Source: Mucidula mucida (taxonomy: Eukaryota > Basidiomycota > Agaricomycetes > Agaricales > Physalacriaceae). Taken from it: a DNA stretch of 49,091 nucleotides. How positions within the stretch are numbered: the first letter of the stretch is position 1; each line of letters starts with the position of its first letter. The position numbers and the translations under genes were made by a program. The DNA lies in contig JADNYV010000260.1 of the NCBI GenBank assembly GCA_015501055.1, positions 1 to 49,091 of the forward strand. The letters run 5' to 3'. This document shows positions 41,276 to 49,091 of the stretch, one piece after another. The notes under the pieces were generated by a model. That model saw only the letters and a program-made list of their open reading frames with translations, did not search any database and had not been told where the DNA came from.

Positions 41276-42736
41276 TCATGCATATGGATAGGCGTACGCG
41301 CGGCTCGGGGCGATAACCGATGGGGGCACCCCAATGCTCTGACCATTGGATAACCCTGGTGGCCACGACGGCAGTTGTCGACATGTTGCTGAATGACCCT
41401 CATATCTGCAGCTTGTATGAGGTATGCCCTTTACCCATTCCAACACCCTCTTGTCCACGGCCTGTCTCTCTGCTGCTGTCATTCGACGGTCTTTCATCGC
41501 CATACAGCTGTCGACCATGACGGGCGTTGCCAACGCCTTTAACAATATGCGCGCCTTATCCATATTAGCGATGCACCCGCTCCGCTTCAGCGCCGCCGTA
41601 CGAGGCGCAGGGCACAGCTCCATTGCATCCAGCCATCCTCCGACAGCTTCTTGACTTTCCTTTGACGTTAATACACGCATACATTCGCGGACTTGAACGC
41701 TGCAGTCCGCCCAGTCTCCATTACGAACGAGCATGTCGTAGTCCACGACCTGCAACGCCAATTTTTCGAGCGCATCAAAGTTTGGTGTTCCAAGTCCCCT
41801 GCAGACTATTTTGCAGAGGACTCGATCATCGGTGTCATATTTGATCCCAAGCAAAGAGATGAATGCGAAGGCATGTTGCATGGTATCGACGCTGTTGATG
41901 GACATCTTGGAAGGAAACATGCGTAAGAGGTACACGATGGAACGGAATACTGCTGGGTTCTTCAGACCGCCGACCCAGTACCTTTGGGCAGTTAGGGAGT
42001 TATTTGTCCTCCAGACGAACGCGGTGAGAGAGCTGCATTCGTCAGAGTCGAGGAATTCGGATCTAATAGTCAGTCAATACTTGGCTCGTCCGGTTTAAAG
42101 CTGAATGTACGCGTACGCAGTCACTAATCCATTGAAGGCCGTGAAGATTACGAGCGCGATGAATTGGCACAATCGAATAGTGGAGTTGTTGATATATCCA
42201 GGAATAATAGCTCGCCCGTTTGGAAGGAAAGGCGCGCTCTGTTTTGCTGCCGTCATGGTCAGCGCACTTGGAGTCACCAACCGTCCTGCTATGTCCCCAT
42301 TGAACTCGCCTTGAGGTCGAACGCTACCTCGTACAATCCTGGCGAGCCTCGATTCTCGAAGATTCTTGATCTCGCTAACGTTGGAGGAAGCATGTGTGGA
42401 TGGGGACACAACACCTTCAAGACGCTCATTCGCGACTCTCGGGCCTTCGGTGGTGTTTGTACGCTTAATTCGCGCGAGCAATGATTTTGGATGGACTCTT
42501 GTAACGGAGACGTCTGGGAAAGAAGAAATGGCTGACAAGTTACCCTTTGTCTGCATAACGTCTTCCAGCTCCTTGCCGTGGTCGATTACACCAGCCGCCT
42601 CGTCGGGTGGCGTGCGCGGCGCTTCTGAAGAAGAGGACAATGTCCATGTTGAGGTACTCGATGCAAAATGGTTGTGCTTGGCGTTAATATCGGTGCGGGA
42701 GAGCAATGGCGAACGCAGGATCGCTTTCCAATTCAT
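41276..42736 (-). CDS. Family R copy D, longest intact ORF of the family
   Basis: Unrecognised protein. Exon 1 42736-42117 (MNWKAILRSPLLSRTDINAK, then Ser-rich), intron 42063-42116 (54 nt, GTACGC...ATTAG), exon 2 42062-41276; the join keeps frame and gives 468 residues without a stop. Features: a low-complexity Ser/Thr N-terminus, one hydrophobic segment just before the intron (RLCQFIALVIFTAFNGL), and a helical C-terminal domain (ALQVVDYDMLVRNGDW, DKARILLKALATP). The TGA that ends the other copies is CGA here, adding about 34 residues. An in-frame TAG upstream (near 42755) cuts off the N-terminal part seen in relatives. It may be expressed or may be a late-stage pseudogene. Confidence 0.55.
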
Positions 42737-42759
42737 GTCGAACGTGGGGGCCTACTCTT

Positions 42760-43010
42760 TTTGGTGTTGGGCGGTAGTGTTGCTCGAGGAATGTGGTCGT
42801 GATTCAAGTGGTGGTGGTGGGCAATTGAAGGTGACCCTGAACAAAGGCCACTGTCCCGAAATGAACAAAGACAAATGACTTGGGGCGCTGCCGCTACTGT
42901 TCGCGCTTTGCTGATTCTGGCTTTCTGAGGTGGTGGGAGATGTTGGTGCTATAGTCGAGCGCTCGGTTTTGTAGGTGGCTTTGGTTCACAGGTGGGTCCG
43001 GAAGACTCAC
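42760..43010 (-). pseudogene. Family R copy D, 5' coding remnant
   Basis: Reads PTSPTTSESQNQQSANSSGS and on to FRVTFNCPPPPLESRPHS, then meets TAG before the MNWK start. It begins at an acceptor-like site about 60 nt inside a donor GTGAGT (43005-43010; GTAAGT in copies B and C). Confidence 0.55.
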
Positions 43011-43019
43011 CTTTTTGGG

Positions 43020-45130
43020 TTACAGATTGCAGAAAGTGGATGCACGTAGATGTGGGATGATGTTTGGCGACTGCGTTGATTTTGGCGATATATGTTCTCT
43101 CTATAGCGTATTATCAACGATATGTAGAACGACCCACTGGTGAGTAGTATCTACATTCGGCCTATTTTTCATTGCAGACTCACCCTGCATCAGACGGACT
43201 CCAGAATGTGAATGCGCTATTAAGCTAGTCATTACACTAGCGTGCGTCAGTCCCTAGGACGTTGTAATAACTTGCGCCACACTGTTCTCCCGAATACCTT
43301 CGCAAGGTGAATACCAAGGGCTCATTTCAGTCTCTATGTTGGTCATCCTACTCATAATAACTGTCGTCGACTCGGCTCAGAGTAGGTTTACCACTCGTAT
43401 GAGGGCGAAGTACTATTCAAGTATCCGACATCATGTGACTCAATTGCTTTCCGCTGGGTGTGTGGCCTGAAGAGCTCGCCCTTGTTTCAGAATCCGTCGA
43501 ATGCTTGCATCACACTCCCTCTCCCAACAAATACCCTTGGAGCTATTCTCATTGATCTCTGTCTAGAGGTGGGGATGGTTGAGGATAACTGAGTGTTGGC
43601 GACAAGAAGGTCAGAGTTGGACTTTTTGATTTCGTAGGCCATGTAGGCAGGTCTTATTGCAAACGTCTGTTTGAGGTTGATCTCCCCGGCAGATACATCA
43701 AGTATGTCGGACCCTTGGGCGGCCAGGATAGGTCCGATTCAGACAGTATCCTATATTCGGCGAGAAGGCTCGTACGGTGAGACCTCTTCTACACCTTCGC
43801 TGCCAGAAATTCTGATAATGATTAGACAATTTGATGTATGTAGCGCAAACTGTGAGTGAGACTCATCGGAAAGACAGCGGCATAGTGTCGATCTCGTTTC
43901 TTAAAAATTGTGATGATTAAGGTCGACGGGGATGCGGGCAAGCTCGTCTATCGAAATCATTAGCCTCCCTTAGACGATTATTTGCCTTGCATTCCTCGAC
44001 ATTGAGTGTGTGGATATGAGATTTGTAAGGATAGAGGCTCAAGGAATACAGTGTGTACGCGTACTACATCATCTATCCTGTCCTTCTCTGCGTGCACACG
44101 TAAAAAGTGGTATTGACAACGTGATTTTAGAGAGGGTTATACCTACATTGTTGGTTTCTTCCCGCTCGCGGGCTAGTATCGCCTGGGGCGCGAACGCGTT
44201 TCCACTGCCCATGATATAACGCCAGCAACCGCTTCATTTCGAGGCTTTCAGCGACCTCTGTGTCGGGGTTCTTCGACGAGCTCAGTGTTGGAGAACAACG
44301 GGGTGTTTCAAGTTTTCCCCATGCTTTAGAGAATGTTCGTCGGTTTTTGAGTTAGAGGATGAACGCCAAGTTCATTGGCCAGCTTGACGCTAAAAGGAAG
44401 TAGATCGGGAGCGGATAATTACTAGCGACAGCCGTGTGTCCATCTCGTTTCGGGTGGGGGAGGATACTGCCATCTTCGCAGATGACATCCAATAGGAGGG
44501 GTTGGAAATAATTCATTTTATGCGCAGGTTATTGATAGAAGTTTATAATGCCGGATAGTCACCTTCAAGCATGTACTTTGTGTTTATGTTGCGTTTGTCC
44601 GTACATGCATTCACTCTTCATCGTGATCCTAAGCATTCGCAGGTGAAGTCTGATAAGTATATCAGTAAACTTCACTATGCCAGAGTGTAACAGTCTTGGA
44701 CGCCTGTATACAGGTGTTCTTCATGAATCACGAACAAGTTCTGTGTGCAATGATGGGCCTGTATCCTCGGCCTGTCCTTTTAGCGGTAGAATCAAAACGT
44801 AAGCCTTTTCCGCGTCAAGGACGGGCACCAATGTGCATGACGTCCTACCCCCTCCGGCGAGAACTTCTCCTGGGAGGCTTGGAAGTCAATGTGGTACTTG
44901 TGTTGGTAATCGATGGGGTAGCCAGAGCCGTAGCAGCGGTGTACAGAGTTGACTAAGCTCAGGTAAGTAGAAGGTGCGCTCAATTCCGAAACCTGACTCT
45001 TGTCTGAGGCCTCGTTGATCTCTTCTTGGTCGTTGTGATACTCGCAGGAGATATGCCAGAATGGACCGACTTGTCTGAATGTGACCGTTGTCTTTTAAAT
45101 CATATTGGAAATTGCGCCACATATCCCTAT
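43020..45130. other. Spacer between R copy D and FunK1 copy 2
   Basis: No gene supported. Parallel to 21991-23604 with strong divergence and indels. Short frames (43671-43859, 44696-44956) have no recognisable domain. Confidence 0.5.
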
Positions 45131-45234
45131 GAACAAACGACAATTTAATACTTTGAACAACGCTGCTCGGATCCTATCTACAGGCATAGCTACCAGCGAA
45201 TCTCTAAAAGTACAGACATCCAACTAAAACATAT

Positions 45235-48102
45235 TTACGACTCATCTGACTCATCCAGTTTGAGCCTCTTGGACTCAGGCTCCTTGTCTTCCGCGGGTCG
45301 CGAATTAAACGACCGCGCGCCCATACCCTCCAATCGCTCGTTCATGTGCTTCAGACTGATAGTTTTCAGCCTCTTTGTGCCATTCTCCACTTTGGCAGAA
45401 AGGAGAATATTTTCGTGAAAGTCGTATGTGATGGTGTGAGAAGTCACTTCCTCCAAGCGACGTTTCGCCTTACGACTAGAAGCATCTTCCGTCAATGGAG
45501 GAGAGGGTTGGGCGGGAAGTGGGATGAGACTGGCGTGATGACGCAGAGTCTCGTATAGCCACCTCGGATTGGCACGGCGTTCCAGCTGCGCCTTATAGAT
45601 CGACACGGGATCCTCCTCGTCCACGTCACCCCATTTCGCCAGTCGGGCCTCATATCTTTCAAAGGCTTTTGCTGACGGCTCCTCATAGCCAACCAGCAAC
45701 AATCCGGCAAGGTCTGTCAACAAGTCGTTGAATCCCGGGACCAGGAATTTCGCCAGGCGACAAGAATCCTTGGCACAATAGGGCAACTCCACGCGTTTGT
45801 GGCGGCCGCCAGTTGGTCGGCCATAGCTGTCGGAGCCCTGGTCGTCGAATAGCGACTGAAGCCTATCATAAAGATCGTTGGGTGACATGTCGTGCTTCAG
45901 GTATCGCAGTGCGACATATAACAGGACCCAAAACGCAGACTCCCTATCATCGTTGAGAGTGTGGACAACGGATTGCTTGTCTTTCCCGCCTTGCAGGAGG
46001 TTGATTGACAAGAATTGCCAAGTGCCCTAAGGGAATATATTAGAGGAGAGGAGTAGACCTATGTGGATACATACCGTGCGTCCTGGGCGATGAGTATGTC
46101 CTTCAAAGTCCAAAACTAGGCAGAGGTCCCAGTCGATAAGAAGTCCTTCGTGCGTGGGAGTAATCATGATATTCCCGCTGCTGATGTCTCGATGTAGGAT
46201 ACGAGCTAAATCGAAAGCACATTGGGCAGCTGAGAGATTATATAAACATCGAGAATGTAAGAAGGCGATGATGTACATACCTTCCATAGCGTCGGCGATA
46301 CAATTGACTAAGACTTTACAATTCCCGAAAGCGCTGAGATCGCGGGCGATGGTGTCGAGGAAGAGGCGGTGGCATTGAAGAGGGTTTTCCAGGCAGAAGT
46401 ATTTGCGGTCAATGGGAGGATACGCCAAACTGAGCTGTAAATGCGGTTCGTGAGTCTTCGTTCGCATGCCCTCGACATCACCACCAACGACCATTGTAGC
46501 AACATGCGGGACCTTTTTCTTCGCAAGAATATCGTAGATCTCTGCCTCGGGTCGCGTGCGGAGTGACTCCTCGCGCCAATAATCCTTCATGAAAAGGAGA
46601 CTATCGTGCTTGGATTTCTTTGACTGCTCGCATTCTTTGCCAGAATTCGAGGTAAAGGCACAATCGTACGCTAAAGAGCGCCGCGTCGAGCGCGAAAATG
46701 GGGAGATGCACGTATCCTCGAAAACAGGTGCAGGAACAATGAAGGACCGCTCGGCGCTGTTGCCAAATTTGACAGTCATGCGCAGGAAGCGGTCTTCCGG
46801 GAGCGTTACGCCCATTGCTTCAGTGCACGACCTCATCTGCGCGTTGCAATGCCACATGTCTCTGTCGTACTTCTTGAACTGCACCAGGGCAGCCTCGGCG
46901 TCTGGATCGGTGGGAGGTACCTCGACCGCTGTGGGATCATAGCCACGCTGCTCAGAAGTGAGCTGCGAGAACCGGAGGTAAAACTTGAACAGAATTTTAT
47001 CTCCACCGCCCTTTTGATAATTGAATCGTCGAGAGACAACAGCGCCGCGACGGTCCCAGAAAATCAACCTCGCGTATGTGCCGAAGACCACCACACTCAT
47101 GAAGTGTTTGCGGTAGGACAAGAACATGGTGATGCCGGCGTACGAGGCGATCTGGCCGCGGGTTTCCTTGCCGTGCACCAATTTACTCTCGCCAGGCCAG
47201 TCGTTCGCCGTGATGGGGACGTCAAGAACGGCAGATTCAGCCGACGAGGAAACCGCAGCACCGGTAGAGATGCTAGGTGAAGAATAGCCGGAGGAGGGTT
47301 GGCTGAGGGAAGGGGCGCCGGCAGCAGCATCAGCAAACGAGTCATAGTTGACATTGTCCTCCTCCACCTCACTGACTGTATCGCTGTTTCCCATTGGTGC
47401 GCCGGCAGTGGTTGTCTCAGGTGGGTCCACAAACGGATCGTAGGAGGCAGAAGGCTTGAATTCGACGTTGGTTTCCATCAAGCGATGAACAGTAGCGTTC
47501 TTGGCGGGCAAATTATCCTCTGTATAATGTCCCATGTCAACGGCAAGGTTTCGACACTCTCCGTCGGGTTTCCGATATTCGCCAAACTTGGTCACGATAA
47601 CGTTGGCGCCATGAGCTTCCTTCCACTCTGTAATCGGCCAACCTTGAAAAGCGGCTGTCTATAGAACAGTGAGTATACAGCATTATCTCGCGAAATGAAA
47701 CAGAAGAACGTACGAATGCACTATACATGTCTTTCTCGTGCTTTTTAGAGGCCATGCTGTGTAGGTCTCTGAGGCGTTCCTCGGGAATGGATTTCTTTCG
47801 ATAGGCGGCTGGCGTATCGGCGTTCCATGGCATGAATGTTTCCATAAATTCCTCTGGGTCCATTCCAACAAGGTAATGGCCTTGAGTCTCCTCGGTGACT
47901 CTGAGATAATGATTCTTCATTTTTGGATTTCGTCGTCGACAGAAAAGCGGTCTTGACCAGCAACTGTATTGACGACTGGTGTTTGGTTCTGGGCGTAGGC
48001 GTCGTTCCAGGTATAAGTCTGGGGTGGTGTCGTTGGCTTTGAAGACGAAGGAGCAGTGTCGGGAGTCTGCGGCGCAGTACAGCTATCGACGATATCTGCC
48101 AT
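45235..48102 (-). CDS. FunK1-type protein kinase, copy 2, one N-terminal frameshift
   Basis: Four exons: 48102-47714, 47658-46281, 46229-46075, 46026-45235; introns 48-55 nt with GTACGT or GTATGT donors. About 904 residues if one missing base near 47925 is ignored; the frame is lost after FSVDDE, and an ATG at 47920 reopens the correct frame. Motifs: probable ATP-site Lys about 488 (LLFMKDYWREES) with Glu about 503 (EAEIYDIL), catalytic loop HRDISSGNIMI about 600, and DWD (GLLIDWDLC) for DFG. Then comes GTWQF with the exon 3/4 junction just before it, and a basic tail (ESKRLKLDESDES). FunK1 kinases are expanded in mushrooms; substrate unknown. All exons after the frameshift are open, so this copy is better preserved than copy 1. 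Confidence 0.85.
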
Positions 48103-48166
48103 TATGAAAATCAGAATTCAGTGATAGTGGTGGGGAAAGGTGAAAGTAGGCAGCCACGAGATGGCC

Positions 48167-48172
48167 TTTATA
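48167..48172 (-). promoter_or_regulatory. TATA box of FunK1 copy 2
   Basis: TATAAA on the minus strand, about 65 bp upstream of the ATG at 48102, same place as in copy 1. Confidence 0.55.
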
Positions 48173-48340
48173 GCACCGTCAATCCATTGTCCCATGACTT
48201 ACCAAGCAAGAAATGTGGACGGGATTCCCAAAGAGGCAGTAAGGAATTGGCGAACAATGGGAATGTGGTGGTTCTTTGTTAAGAGCCAACGAGTAACGTG
48301 ATCGAGGTCGCCTTGATCGTGTCGCCGAGCTGCCGATCAT

Positions 48341-48791
48341 CCACCTTCACACTGTCTGCCTCTAAGTGAATCGACAACAAAGATCCTAGAGGTGCAGCCG
48401 ATTCCCCCCGGGCACGACGTCCTTAGAGCTGTTTGCCTCGCCCTGAAACTAAAAGATACATTGTGCAATCGAGGCGAGCATCGACGCATCAGTTCAACAG
48501 CCATTGTCACACTAATCATTTCATCGATATCATTCGGGAGGGTTAATCGGAGAAGGCTAGTACATTAGACGTGCGCACCGACAAGATGAAAAAAAAAACT
48601 AAACAAGTAACAGCTCAAATGGAATGGGGGAAGCTAAGTATCCTGAGTAACATCCACAATACCAGACCTGACGGTCACAGTCAGAATTACTACCCAATAC
48701 CTAGACCGTCGCAACCTCAGGCTTCTTCCAGATACTATCTGCGTCTGCTTTCCCAGTCAGCCTTTGTGAATAGCGACATATACATCCTTAC
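48341..48791. other. No clear feature; probable 3' part of the edge gene
   Basis: Unique sequence beyond the FunK1 duplicate. The right part (about 48700-48791) may hold the intron and last exon of the gene at the right edge, but I could not settle the splice acceptor. Confidence 0.4.
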
Positions 48792-49091
48792 CTTCATGAA
48801 TCGCGGATCAGGAATATCAGCCCGCTTATCCGCCTTCCTCTGACCATCTACCCCAAACCGCGAATCTCTTTCTGCCCACTGGTTCTTCACCGCGCCACAC
48901 TGATTTGAACTCGTGAAGCTCATCATCAATTGCGGTTCTCCCATCGGCACGTGTCCCACGATCTGTCTGCCAAGATGATAGTCTTTCCATACAGACCAAT
49001 CACTTGCTCCATTCCTTGGTTTCCGCATCTCCACGCCGGTCTGGAAGAGCTGAGCGCCGGCATGACGAGCATAGCCGGATTTGACTTCGTA
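48792..49091 (-). CDS. Unidentified partial gene at the right edge
   Basis: An open frame enters from beyond the window and reads YEVKSGYARHAGAQLFQTGV, then GASDWSVWKDYHLGRQIVGH, CGAVKNQWAERDSRFGVDGQ and PDPRFMK, then a good donor GTAAGG at 48791. The even composition and the splice site suggest a real exon of at least 100 residues. I do not recognise the family. The start codon, N-terminus and downstream exon are not visible. Confidence 0.5.

Larger units (their letters stand above)
45131..48340 (-). repeat. FunK1 segmental duplicate, copy 2
   Basis: Partner of 23605-26813. About 580 bp inside exon 2 (47034-47612 against 25501-26079) appear identical, while exon 1, the introns and the 3' exon differ visibly. 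Confidence 0.9.

Noticed and set aside
46849..47664. Plus-strand ORFs over FunK1 exon 2, and the same at 25316-26236
   Set aside because: Antisense to a clear kinase exon and repeated only because the gene is duplicated.

Overview
The window looks like nuclear DNA of a mushroom-forming basidiomycete (Agaricomycetes). The evidence is 48-60 nt GT..AG introns, a FunK1-type protein kinase in two copies, DUF6535 membrane-protein remnants, a small secreted cysteine protein and many LTR retrotransposons. No rRNA, tRNA, CRISPR or bacterial-style operon was seen. Most of the window is repeat-rich, duplicated and decaying; few genes look intact.

Layout. (1) 1-2679 carries a pseudogene copy (A) of an unrecognised multi-copy gene family, called family R here. 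A Ty3/gypsy element with 315-bp LTRs (Gypsy-1, 2680-9587) is inserted into its right flank. (2) 9588-11540 holds broken repeat pieces and two copies of a hairpin-bearing, Helitron-like terminus. (3) 11692-15690 is R copy B on the minus strand. It is split by a gag-only, copia-like LTR unit (13112-15435) that contains a duplicated piece of the R gene. (4) 16217-18850 holds two opposed DUF6535 remnants and a 131-bp tandem duplication. (5) 19690-21990 holds Vps62-like debris and R copy C. (6) 23605-26813 is FunK1 copy 1, decayed at its 3' end. (7) 27906-35050 is an unknown gene split by a very young chromodomain Ty3 element (Gypsy-2, 28417-34943) with LTRs that look identical. (8) 35332-35784 is an intact two-exon small secreted protein gene. 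(9) 36683-39671 is R copy E, the duplicate of A without Gypsy-1. (10) 40103-41050 holds Vps62-like and DUF1264 remnants. (11) 41276-43010 is R copy D, the most intact. (12) 45131-48340 is FunK1 copy 2. (13) An unidentified partial gene runs off the right edge.

Large-scale logic. The order R(+), R(-), spacer, FunK1(-) occurs twice (1-26813 and 36683-48340), so the window appears to be an ancient segmental duplication. The left copy was later inflated by Gypsy-1, Helitron-like, copia-like and DUF6535 material. Decay is dominated by C-to-T changes: all five stops in the Gypsy-1 pol are TGA where CGA is expected, and the copia-like gag and one DUF6535 remnant show the same pattern. Gypsy-1 and Gypsy-2 carry the same in-phase GGGTTTT heptamer at the gag/pol overlap, pointing to -1 frameshifting. 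Gypsy-2 also shows a self-priming arrangement like Tf1/sushi elements.

All identities and splice sites were judged by eye from the sequence; nothing was searched against a database.
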